Shown: positions 1 through 7,050, numbered from the stretch's first letter. The stretch is DNA of 17,938 nucleotides from CAZBJJ01 sp964492245 (GCA_964492245.1 CAZBJJ010000043.1:1-17938); one strand, 5' to 3'. Notes: a model not told the origin generated them from the sequence alone. A program made the numbers and translations.

Positions 1-250
1 TGAGTTAATCGCCCAAAAAAACTGCCTTGAAGGTGCACGCTGGCGCGCACTCTCCCGCTGAGTTAATCGCCCAAAAAAACTGCCTTGAAGGTGCACGCTG
101 GCGCGCACTCTCCCGCTGAGTTAATCGCCCAAAAAAACTGCCTTGAAGGTGCACGCTGGCGCGCACTCTCCCGCTGAGTTAATCGCCCAAAAAAACTGCC
201 TTGAAGGTGCACGCTGGCGCGCACTCTCCTGCTTAAGTTAATCGCCCCAG
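1..250 (-). repeat. 58-bp tandem repeat array (4 copies plus decayed partial)
   Basis: Copies begin at 1, 59, 117 and 175. The first three are identical; the fourth differs by one base (C to T at 230). A decayed fragment follows at 233-248. The array reaches base 1 and probably continues outside the window. Each unit holds an A7 tract (T7 on the minus strand) and an imperfect inverted repeat, GTGCACG-CTGG-CGCGCAC (33-50 in copy 1). On the minus strand this folds as a 7-bp stem with one G-U pair and a CCAG loop; on the plus strand the same position is an A-C mismatch, so an RNA role would favour the minus strand. The 58-bp period is not a multiple of three and the reading frame meets a stop within the array, so it is not a repeat protein. 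Confidence 0.95.
47..72 (-). other. tRNA 5'-half-like segment inside each repeat unit
   Basis: Read on the minus strand from 72 to 47, the unit gives GGGCGAT (7-nt acceptor strand), TA (U8, A9), ACTC (D stem), AGCGGGA (7-nt D loop with A14, R15, G18, G19, A21), GAGT (perfect D-stem partner) and then GC. The same segment recurs at 130-105 and 188-163, is damaged at about 248-221, and starts again at 14-1 where the window ends. No anticodon arm, T arm (GGTTCGA) or 3' acceptor strand (ATCGCCC) follows inside the unit, so the visible copies are not functional tRNA genes. The copy at 14-1 could be the start of an intact tRNA outside the window. The tRNA likeness is seen by eye; the origin is inferred. 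Confidence 0.5.
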
Positions 251-268
251 AAAAGAATCTTTTAAGAA

Positions 269-297
269 AAGATAGCACTGCCAAAAATCTCTGTCAA
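269..297 (-). promoter_or_regulatory. sigma70-type promoter reading left into the repeat array
   Basis: On the minus strand there is a perfect -35 TTGACA (297-292), a 17-bp spacer and a -10 TATCTT (274-269) preceded by TGC, which forms an extended -10 (TGnTATCTT). The predicted start near 262 lies about 15-30 bases before the first tRNA-like segment, so the transcript would enter the tandem array. This is one of the best promoter matches in the window, and no visible protein gene lies downstream of it. Confidence 0.65.
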
Positions 298-321
298 GCA
301 AGTATAGTACAGCGAACCTTT

Positions 322-346
322 CACCTAGGCCTCGGGGGGCTAGGTG
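322..346. other. inverted repeat (hairpin) after the DUF2974 gene
   Basis: CACCTAG (322-328) is mirrored by CTAGGTG (340-346) around an 11-base loop in which two further C-G pairs are possible past one mismatch. It lies 18 bp beyond the stop codon of the minus-strand gene, where a terminator would be expected. On neither strand is it followed by a T-run, so it is not a standard intrinsic terminator. It could be an RNA-stabilising 3' hairpin or a protein-binding site. Confidence 0.55.
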
Positions 347-364
347 CAGGCTTTGGGACACCAC

Positions 365-1525
365 CTAAGATCGCTGAAACGCCAGGGCTAAATTCTCTCG
401 AGCCGACCTGAATAACACCCGACTACCCTCCATAAGCATGGCCCGCGACTTGGCATCTAAGGAATTAAACCTCTGAATAATAAGCCAGGCATTTTTTAAC
501 CAATTACTCGACAAATCGCTAACACTCTTCGACTCCGTACTTTTAACCAATTCATATAGCACCTCAATAACCACCTCGCGCTTATCGACATCAATTTTCT
601 CGAGCCAGTCCTTAATAGTCTTATCGAAAAACTGAGCCCGAGAATCGAGAGCCTCCACCCGCTGGAAACGCGGACCAATAATTTGCCAGGAATAGGGATC
701 GTGCTGCAAAATGCCAGTCTGTGAGCTGCGAATAATAGCGAAGGTCTCGTTGTGCTCCAAAAGCATGCCTATAATGGAGGATTGAGGCAAAAAAGAATAA
801 AAGCGACTTTTAATTGATTCAAAGGCCTTTTCTTTTAAAAGATCCTCATGAAAACCAGGCCCATCGTTGTTCCAAATAGAGACAATCCGCTTTTTAACCG
901 GCCCACTGGCATAGGCAGCAGCATAGGCCGCCAAGTTCCCGCCCTTTGAATGCCCCCCAAGGCGAATACGCCCCCTGCGCAAACGGGCCACCTTCTCGAC
1001 ATAATCACGCGCCAACTCTTGGGAAGGAATTTTTTGTAAAAAACTCATATTAAAACTCTCTTTCCAACCCACCAGCGAAAGATCGGTACCGCGAAAAGCA
1101 ATAAATATATGCCCATCGCCAGTATCAATACCCAAACCGGCAAATTGAGCCTCGCGCCTTTCACTTCGAATGCTCTCCATGGCAAACAAAGACAAATGAC
1201 CAAAACGCTCGCTATCGGCCATCAATCTTAAAAAATCCCTGTCCTTTTCAGTTTGAACACTTGGAATAACCTCCTCTTGACTCAAAAGTGAATCTGCCGC
1301 CTCGCGCAGACTTATAGGCCAACCCATTTTAATATCCGGCACAATGCCCTCGAGAGGTAGAAAAACTAAAATTGATAGCGCCAGCCCGTCCACCTCGCTA
1401 AAGGGAGCAGCCTTAAAGCTTAAATCGCCCCGCCAAGTAAGCCAATCAAAAATATTCCCCGTCATATTCCATCCTCGATAGTGAAGTTTTTTTCCATCTA
1501 TAATATAATGTATCTTTTCCGACAT
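365..1525 (-). CDS. DUF2974 (Mbeg1-like) alpha/beta-hydrolase-fold protein
   Basis: This 386-residue protein has no signal peptide and is probably cytoplasmic. It matches the DUF2974/Mbeg1-like family, lipase-like proteins of unknown substrate. FRGTD (residues 144-148) corresponds to the oxyanion-side motif of class-3 lipases. GGHSKGGN (190-197) carries the nucleophile elbow with candidate catalytic Ser193. NNDGPGF (219-225) and a QHDPYSW stretch in the C-terminal half are typical of the family and may supply the acid and the histidine. The ATG start (1523-1525) has only a weak ribosome site, but a good promoter lies just upstream. It is divergent from the efflux operon with only 41 bp between the start codons. 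The family assignment is fairly sure; the reaction it catalyses is unknown. Confidence 0.85.
   Translation of the reverse strand: MSEKIHYIIDGKKLHYRGWNMTGNIFDWLTWRGDLSFKAAPFSEVDGLALSILVFLPLEGIVPDIKMGWPISLREAADSLLSQEEVIPSVQTEKDRDFLRLMADSERFGHLSLFAMESIRSERREAQFAGLGIDTGDGHIFIAFRGTDLSLVGWKESFNMSFLQKIPSQELARDYVEKVARLRRGRIRLGGHSKGGNLAAYAAAYASGPVKKRIVSIWNNDGPGFHEDLLKEKAFESIKSRFYSFLPQSSIIGMLLEHNETFAIIRSSQTGILQHDPYSWQIIGPRFQRVEALDSRAQFFDKTIKDWLEKIDVDKREVVIEVLYELVKSTESKSVSDLSSNWLKNAWLIIQRFNSLDAKSRAMLMEGSRVLFRSARENLALAFQRS
1475..1504 (+). promoter_or_regulatory. possible promoter of the efflux operon
   Basis: A perfect -10 TATAAT (1499-1504), overlapped by a second TATAAT at 1504-1509, lies within the first codons of the divergent gene. 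The best -35 is TCGATA (1475-1480) with an 18-bp spacer, 4 of 6 to consensus. This would give a leader of about 55 nt before the ATG at 1567. The -10 is strong and the -35 weak. Confidence 0.4.
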
Positions 1526-1566
1526 GGCAGTTGCTTTAATAGTAGCACCGGCATTTTGGAGGCAAC

Positions 1567-2880
1567 ATGTACTTATATTTTATAAAGCAAAAAACCATCC
1601 GTCAAATAGTAAACTTACACCTCACTATAATTTTACTTTCTTCATTTTTTTTTATTACCTCCTGCACCAGAGGGAGGGCGAATAGCCAAGAACAATACCG
1701 CAGCTCGACAATTCTGATAGGCAATATCGAAGAAACCGTCAGTAGCACCGGCAATGTAAAGGCGGTGGGCACGGTATCTGTTTTGGCACAGGTAACCGGA
1801 AATGTAGATGAGGTCCTTGTCGATTTTAACCAGACAGTCCACCGCGGCCAGGTACTGGCACGCATCAATACCGAAAAAATGCTCATCACTTTAAAAGAGG
1901 CTCAAGCATCTTTGGAAAGGACCCAGGCCCAGCACGAATACAACACCTATCTATACGAGCAAAACATACGGCTTCGCGAGCAAAACCTAATATCGGAGTC
2001 CGAACTCTCGGAAAAAAAACTTTCCTATCTTTCCAGTAGGGCCAGCCTTATTAGCGCGCAGGCCTCGGAAGAAAGTGCGCGTTTAAATATCGAAAAATAT
2101 GCCACAATTCTCTCTCCAATTGATGGCATCGTCCTTAACCGCGCCGTCGAAAGCGGGCAGACGGTGGTGGGCAGCGGAACCAGCAATAGCGAATTATTTA
2201 CCCTTGCCGAAAACCTTCAGACAATGGAAATTGAGGCAAAGGTGGACGAACTGGATATAGGTCGCATTAAAAAAGGACAAAAAGTTTCTTTTACCGTAGA
2301 GGCCAGTCCCAATATCAGATTTAAGGGATTGGTTAAACAGATTAGGTTGATACCTACCACTGCCAGCAATGTAGTAAGCTACACCGTCATTGTCGAAGCC
2401 AAAAACGACGACAAGCTGCTCCTGCCCGGCATGACCGCCAATGTAAACTTTATCGTTACCGAAAGGACAGATGTAGTTATTCTTCCCAATTCTGCACTCC
2501 GCTATACTCCCGCAGATACCGCTGCCATAAAAGCAGAAAATAGCTCAACACCAAACGGGGGCCTGCTCGGCATAGGCGGTATGCCAGGCCCGGGCTTAAT
2601 GGGGGGCGGTAGCTTTAGCGCGCGCAACCGAAACAGCGCGCGCAACTCAGAATCTCTAAACTCCCAATCTGGCAAGGATGGCTCAGGCAGTCCAGGAAAA
2701 ATCTGGCTCCTAGCCGAAGACGGCAGTATTTCTTCGGTGCAGGTCCTCGTTGGTGCCAGCGACAATCTGAACAGCGAGATTTTAGCTGTTGATGGCGAAA
2801 ATCTCTTGAACATTTCAGATGTACAAGGACTGCTCGGTAAAAAAGTTATTACTCGCAGCCTACCAAGGGCGGTAAAATAA
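1567..2880 (+). CDS. lipoprotein periplasmic adaptor of MacAB-TolC-like efflux (HlyD/MFP family)
   Basis: The 437-residue membrane-fusion protein should bridge the inner-membrane ABC transporter and the outer-membrane channel. A hydrophobic signal (about 12-29) ends in an ITSC lipobox, so Cys33 would be lipidated and anchor the protein. The domain order fits the family: first lipoyl half around 70-100, helical hairpin about 101-180, second lipoyl half (LSPIDGIV, 182-189), beta-barrel about 216-296 with LLPGMTANV, then a membrane-proximal domain. That last domain is interrupted by a Gly/Ser/Asn-rich stretch (about 325-375), which is unusual. GGAGG at 1558-1562 supports the ATG start. The stop codon shares its last base with the start of the ATPase gene (TAATG), so translation is probably coupled. 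The substrate cannot be read from the sequence. Confidence 0.9.
   Translation: MYLYFIKQKTIRQIVNLHLTIILLSSFFFITSCTRGRANSQEQYRSSTILIGNIEETVSSTGNVKAVGTVSVLAQVTGNVDEVLVDFNQTVHRGQVLARINTEKMLITLKEAQASLERTQAQHEYNTYLYEQNIRLREQNLISESELSEKKLSYLSSRASLISAQASEESARLNIEKYATILSPIDGIVLNRAVESGQTVVGSGTSNSELFTLAENLQTMEIEAKVDELDIGRIKKGQKVSFTVEASPNIRFKGLVKQIRLIPTTASNVVSYTVIVEAKNDDKLLLPGMTANVNFIVTERTDVVILPNSALRYTPADTAAIKAENSSTPNGGLLGIGGMPGPGLMGGGSFSARNRNSARNSESLNSQSGKDGSGSPGKIWLLAEDGSISSVQVLVGASDNLNSEILAVDGENLLNISDVQGLLGKKVITRSLPRAVK
1577..1605 (-). promoter_or_regulatory. promoter of the DUF2974 gene, inside the start of the adaptor gene
   Basis: On the minus strand there is -35 TTGACG (1605-1600), a 17-bp spacer and -10 TAAAAT (1582-1577), each 5 of 6 to consensus. 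The predicted start near 1570 gives a leader of about 45 nt. The elements lie within the first codons of the divergent efflux adaptor gene. Confidence 0.55.
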
Positions 2881-3683
2881 TGCCCCTAGTGGAATTGACA
2901 GACCTTGAGCGCCATTACCTTGTAGGCGAACAGCTGGTAAGGGCCCTAGCGGGCATAGATTTATCTATAAGCAGCGGTGAATTTGTTGCAATTATGGGTG
3001 CGTCGGGATCGGGCAAATCCACCTTAATGAACACCCTCGGTTGCCTAGACCGGCCCACCCGGGGCAGCTATTTTTTAGATGGCCTAGACATCTTAAAGGC
3101 GGCACCTCACGAATTGGCGGAAATTCGCAACCGAAAACTGGGCTTTGTGTTTCAGGGCTTTAACCTTTTGCCCCGCACCTCGAGTGTAGAAAACGTAGAG
3201 CTGCCCCTTTTATACCGGCGAAAATTGAGCCAGGGCAAAAAACTGCGAAGCAAAGACTGCCGACAAATGGCCATTGCCGCCCTAGAACGCGTGGGTCTGG
3301 GCAATCGGTTAAACCATATCCCCAGCCAGCTCTCTGGCGGCCAGCAACAGCGGGTTGCCATTGCCCGCGCCCTTGTCGGCGAACCATCAATTATTCTGGC
3401 AGACGAGCCCACCGGCAACCTCGACTCCGGCACCAGCCTGGAAATTATGGCCCTTTTCCAAGAGCTCAATAGCCAGGGCATTACTATAATTATGGTTACC
3501 CACGAAAGGGACATTGCCAATTTTGCCCAACGCATAGTGAGCATTCGCGACGGGCGCATTCTTTCGGATACACCCATAGCCAAGCCGGCCAATGCGGCAC
3601 AGGCCTTTGCCCGCTGGCAGAGCGAACACGAAAAATTTCTCTCGGGCCAAGGGGCGGCACCCGAGCACAGGGAGGGGCTATGA
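2880..3683 (+). CDS. ABC transporter ATP-binding protein (MacB/LolD-type)
   Basis: The 267-residue cytoplasmic ATPase energises the neighbouring permease. All nucleotide-binding motifs are present: Walker A GASGSGKST (40-48, Lys46), Q-loop Gln92, signature LSGGQ (151-155), Walker B IILADE (171-176) with the PTGNLDS D-loop, and switch His208 in MVTHER. The sequence is of the MacB/LolD/FtsE class, which works with FtsX-type permeases by mechanotransmission rather than ordinary import. About 35 residues beyond the core form an alanine-rich, polar tail. The gene begins on the last base of the adaptor stop codon and overlaps the permease gene by 4 bp (ATGA). Unlike Escherichia coli MacB, the ATPase and permease are separate polypeptides. 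Confidence 0.95.
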   Translation: MPLVELTDLERHYLVGEQLVRALAGIDLSISSGEFVAIMGASGSGKSTLMNTLGCLDRPTRGSYFLDGLDILKAAPHELAEIRNRKLGFVFQGFNLLPRTSSVENVELPLLYRRKLSQGKKLRSKDCRQMAIAALERVGLGNRLNHIPSQLSGGQQQRVAIARALVGEPSIILADEPTGNLDSGTSLEIMALFQELNSQGITIIMVTHERDIANFAQRIVSIRDGRILSDTPIAKPANAAQAFARWQSEHEKFLSGQGAAPEHREGL

Positions 3684-4873
3684 ACAGCATCACTCTTTTG
3701 CGGCTCTCGCTGCGCAGCATAATGCGCAACCGCATGCGCAGCCTTTTAACCAGCCTCGGAGTAATAATAGGCGTCTCCTCGGTAATTATACTGGTATCCA
3801 TCGGCGAAGGCTCCCAGGCAGTTATCAGGGAAAACATATCGGCAATGGGTACCAACCTCATTCAGGTTCTGCCCCCGCGTGGCCGCTTTTCGGCAAACCG
3901 CCTGACCAGCACCGATGTACAGGCAATTCGCGAAGAGGCAATCTATATTTCGGCAGTTTCGGGAATTGTCCGTGCCGGCCTAACCGCCGCAGGGGGCAGT
4001 GGCTATTGGAGCACGACCGTCTGGGGCTGCGAAGAGGACTATCTGCATATACGCAACTGGAAGCTGGCCGAAGGCGATATGTTTACGCCCGAGGACAACC
4101 ACATGCGCCGCAAGGTGGCCGTAATTGGGGCCAGCCTCGTAAACGAGCTCTTTAAAAACCAGCAGCCCATTGGACAGACCCTCCGGTTGGCAAACACTCC
4201 GGTAAGCATAATCGGCGTACTCGAAAGTAAGGGCACAAACAGCATGGGCAACGACCAGGACAATGTGGTGCTGGTACCCCTGAACACCGCCCGTGGGCGC
4301 CTTAGCCGCCAGATAAATTTAGACAGCATCGAATTGAGTGCCCGCGGCGAAGATTATATGAGCTATGCCCAACAGGAGGTGCAGGATATCCTACGAATTA
4401 GCCACCGCCTGGCAATTGACAGCGAAGACGATTTTACCATTTTTAACCAGGAAGAAATTATCAATATGGCGGCCTCCACCAGTAAGACCCTCACCGTTCT
4501 TTTAGCGGCAATTGCCGCTGTCTCCCTCCTCGTTGGGGGCATCGGTATAATGAATATTATGCTTGTGTCGGTGAGCGAACGCACTCGGGAAACCGGCATT
4601 CGCCTTTCTATTGGCGCACGCAAAATTGATATTCTGCGACAGTTTCTAACCGAGGCCGTGGTGCTTTCGTTTATAGGTGGCCTTATCGGCATCCTGTTCT
4701 CGCTTCTGGCCATTTATCTTTTAAACAATCTTTGGCACATACGCGCCATCATCAATATATATTTCATTCTCTTCGCCAGTGGCTTTGCTGCCCTTATTGG
4801 TATTTTTTTTGGCTTTTATCCGGCGCGCAAGGCAGCCTCCATGAATCCTATCGACGCCCTTAGAACGGAGTAA
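3680..4873 (+). CDS. MacB/FtsX-type ABC transporter permease
   Basis: The 397-residue inner-membrane protein has the four-helix layout of the MacB/FtsX family: one N-terminal segment (about 21-42), a large periplasmic core (about 43-268, MacB_PCD type), then three C-terminal segments (about 271-295, 322-348 and 357-381). Family hallmarks are the N-terminal LRSIMRNRMRSLLTSLGVIIG stretch, VSERTRETGIRLSIGA after helix 2, and the closing GFYPARKAASMNPIDALR. A GGAGGGG ribosome site at 3671-3677 and the 4-bp overlap with the ATPase gene support the start. With its neighbours it makes the MacB half of a tripartite exporter. LolC/E-like lipoprotein transport is less likely because a TolC-type channel follows. 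Confidence 0.93.
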   Translation: MNSITLLRLSLRSIMRNRMRSLLTSLGVIIGVSSVIILVSIGEGSQAVIRENISAMGTNLIQVLPPRGRFSANRLTSTDVQAIREEAIYISAVSGIVRAGLTAAGGSGYWSTTVWGCEEDYLHIRNWKLAEGDMFTPEDNHMRRKVAVIGASLVNELFKNQQPIGQTLRLANTPVSIIGVLESKGTNSMGNDQDNVVLVPLNTARGRLSRQINLDSIELSARGEDYMSYAQQEVQDILRISHRLAIDSEDDFTIFNQEEIINMAASTSKTLTVLLAAIAAVSLLVGGIGIMNIMLVSVSERTRETGIRLSIGARKIDILRQFLTEAVVLSFIGGLIGILFSLLAIYLLNNLWHIRAIINIYFILFASGFAALIGIFFGFYPARKAASMNPIDALRTE

Positions 4874-4875
4874 AC

Positions 4876-6228
4876 ATGTCTCAGCGAAATATTTTTTACA
4901 CATTGATAGCCCTACCCGCTTTTTTTACCCTGCTAGCTCTTAGAAGTGGCCCAATTTTTGCCGAACAGGCCCTGAGCTTCGAGCAGGCCAAAGAGCGCGT
5001 CCTTTCCTCCAGCACCGCCTTACAGCAGGCCGAAATTGCCGTTCGCACCGCATTAAACCGGGAAAATATCGCCCTTTCCAGCTTTTTTCCCAGCCTAAGC
5101 GCCAGCTTTTCGCTGGACGGCTCGGCCGCCGACCTGATTGGCGGAAATGCAGAAGCGGGCACATTGGAACCAAATATTGGACTAAGCGCAACGCAGACCC
5201 TATACGCCAATGGCTCACGCTACTTTGCCTTAAAAAAGGCCAGCGCCGCCACAAGGGCCAAACTGGCCAACCTACAGACAAGGCGCTTAGAAATTCTCCA
5301 TGAATTTGAAGCCGCTTGGTACTCGGCCCTCGAAGCAGAGGACAATCTGGAAGCTGCCCTTAAAGAAAGACAGGCAGCACAAAAATCTTACGAGCTCGCC
5401 CTTCAAAAAGAAAAAATGGGGATTCTGCCCCACAGCGATACTCTCCAGGCCCAGGCCAATCTGCTTTCCAGCGAAAACGGGGAGCTTCGTGCCAATTTTG
5501 CCCTAAAGAAAGAATTAAAAAACATTGAAAATCTCGTAAAATTGGAATTTACCCGCCTAGAAAGAAAAGAAATTACCCACGAAGACGCCCTTGCCCAGTA
5601 TTTAATGGAAAACATAGATAATTTAAATGATATAGCCGGCCAGCTCCTGTCTATAGCCAGCGAAAACGACAGCAGTATTCTGGCCAGTCGCATTGCCCTC
5701 GAGGAGGCCGATTATGCGGTAATCGAGGACGCACTCTCGTATTTGCCCCTTTCGGCCCGCCTCTCCTTCTCTTTAAACAACAGCGAGGCCAGTCTGCTGG
5801 AGCGGACTAGATTTTCCATCTCTGCCAGTCTGCCTATTTTTCCCTTGCGCTCGCGCATTAAATCGAGTCAGAGTATCACCTATTCAAAGGACTTAGCCCG
5901 CCTCAATTTACGCACCGCAAAGGAGAATTTAGAGGCCTCTCTGCTTCAAAACCTTTACGACATTGTAAGTTTTAAAAGCCAAATTGCCTCTTCTGCCTTA
6001 AGCGTGGAAATTGCGATGGAAGCCTATAAGCTCGTTTTTGAGCGCTGGAATATGGGTCTAATAAACTGGCAAGAGCTGGAAACTGCGCAACAAAGGCTCT
6101 TTAATGCAGAAAAAAGCCAACGGGCCAACAACTATAAGCTTATTACCCTGCTCAACAATTTAAAATCCACCACAGGTTTGGAAACCAGCAATAAAATTCT
6201 TGACTACCTTATTGCACTACATCCATAG
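4876..6228 (+). CDS. TolC-family outer-membrane efflux channel
   Basis: The 450-residue protein starts with a signal peptide probably cut after residue 29 (IFA before EQA). The mature part begins LSFEQAKERVL, the usual opening of outer-membrane efflux proteins, and consists of two similar halves of long Ala/Leu/Glu-rich helices that would build the periplasmic tunnel (about 125-240 and 340-435), separated by strand-forming segments for the barrel. The C-terminal half carries the typical AYKLVFERWNMGLINWQELETAQQ pattern in two overlapping motifs. GGAG at 4867-4870 precedes the ATG, which lies 2 bp after the permease stop. It is the last gene of the efflux operon and would be the exit duct. Its 3' end overlaps the opposing gene by 12 bp. 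Confidence 0.9.
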   Translation: MSQRNIFYTLIALPAFFTLLALRSGPIFAEQALSFEQAKERVLSSSTALQQAEIAVRTALNRENIALSSFFPSLSASFSLDGSAADLIGGNAEAGTLEPNIGLSATQTLYANGSRYFALKKASAATRAKLANLQTRRLEILHEFEAAWYSALEAEDNLEAALKERQAAQKSYELALQKEKMGILPHSDTLQAQANLLSSENGELRANFALKKELKNIENLVKLEFTRLERKEITHEDALAQYLMENIDNLNDIAGQLLSIASENDSSILASRIALEEADYAVIEDALSYLPLSARLSFSLNNSEASLLERTRFSISASLPIFPLRSRIKSSQSITYSKDLARLNLRTAKENLEASLLQNLYDIVSFKSQIASSALSVEIAMEAYKLVFERWNMGLINWQELETAQQRLFNAEKSQRANNYKLITLLNNLKSTTGLETSNKILDYLIALHP

Positions 6229-7050
6229 ATAATAGCGGTGGATACGGCGAATCATGTAGACTAGGCCCACTATTAAAAACACCGCCCCAACGGCTGTTGG
6301 CAGGTAGCTGTCACCATATAAAAGGCCATCTCGACCCAAGGCAATATACAGAGCAAAAAGCCCTAAAAACCGGAATTCACTGGCCTCCCGTATATAAAAG
6401 GCCACCATAAAACTTAGGCAGGCCATCGCCATCAATATATTTTCTGTGTAAAAAAGAATAATTGCAAAGCCAATTTTTGGCGTACCATTTGAAAGCCAAG
6501 AATAGGCATCGACGGGCACACCTACACTTATCAAAAAGGCAAGGCCAAAAATTATCAAGCCACTTCTGCCATGTTTGCGAAAATCGCGATTACAGGCAGT
6601 AAGGCTGGCCCCTAAAAAGGCAAAAACTCCCAAAAATCGGGCAAAAACCAGGACGTGGCCAATAAAAAAGACTCTACCAATGGGCCAGTTCTCGACAGAG
6701 GACTGATACAAAAAAGGTCTGAGCCCCTCGGCACTAAAAGAGAGCATAAAAATGGAAAGATAAAAAACCTCGTAGACATTGGTTTTTTCGAAAAACCAAT
6801 AGAGCAAAATTTGGCAGACCGCAGAGACAAGGCAGATAAAAATTGCAGATGCAAAGGAAGCGACAGGGACAGGCGCAAAAAATCGGGCAGCTATAAGTTG
6901 TAAAAGTCCTCGGGAGCGGGGTAGAGAGAGGCGAGAAAAAGCTTCAAGGCCCACCAGGATGGAAGAAAATTTTAAAACAATCATGCCTAAAATGGGAAGG
7001 GCAATGAAAAACGAGAGCATTATTAGGAAGTTGCGCGTTTTTAGGGTCAT
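6217..7050 (-). CDS. polytopic membrane protein of unknown function
   Basis: The 277-residue protein is very hydrophobic, with seven or eight likely membrane segments (about 8-28, 62-86, 92-108, 127-150, 163-180, 193-218, 225-239 and 251-267). The loops are short, and basic patches (for example 154-162, CNRDFRKHGR, and the C-terminal RRIHRYYLW) probably face the cytoplasm. No transport, enzyme or sensor motif is recognised. A conserved-looking polar spot, GRDGLLYGDSYLPT (239-252), sits before the last helix. The ATG start has no strong ribosome site; a run of G lies about 15-20 bases upstream. Its stop lies inside the end of the channel gene. It is not part of the efflux operon because it is on the opposite strand. 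The ORF is real by length and composition; the function is open. Confidence 0.75.
   Translation of the reverse strand: MTLKTRNFLIMLSFFIALPILGMIVLKFSSILVGLEAFSRLSLPRSRGLLQLIAARFFAPVPVASFASAIFICLVSAVCQILLYWFFEKTNVYEVFYLSIFMLSFSAEGLRPFLYQSSVENWPIGRVFFIGHVLVFARFLGVFAFLGASLTACNRDFRKHGRSGLIIFGLAFLISVGVPVDAYSWLSNGTPKIGFAIILFYTENILMAMACLSFMVAFYIREASEFRFLGLFALYIALGRDGLLYGDSYLPTAVGAVFLIVGLVYMIRRIHRYYLWM

Noticed and set aside
1..250. CRISPR array
   Set aside because: The units are head-to-tail copies with no variable spacers, and no cas gene is nearby.
1..250. Complete tRNA genes in the array
   Set aside because: No anticodon arm, T arm or 3' acceptor strand follows the tRNA-like segment; 27-31 cannot pair with 39-43.
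63..284. 73-residue minus-strand ORF through the repeats
   Set aside because: It would start at a TTG that lies in the spacer of the predicted promoter, before the transcript start; the 58-bp period shifts the frame at every copy and the frame ends inside the array.
3592..4155. 187-residue plus-strand ORF across the ATPase-permease junction
   Set aside because: It lies in another frame of two well-supported genes and its Arg/Pro/Gln-rich composition is typical of a shadow frame.
2880..4873. LolCDE-type lipoprotein release system
   Set aside because: The ATPase and permease would fit, but the preceding MacA-like adaptor and the following TolC-type channel point to tripartite export.
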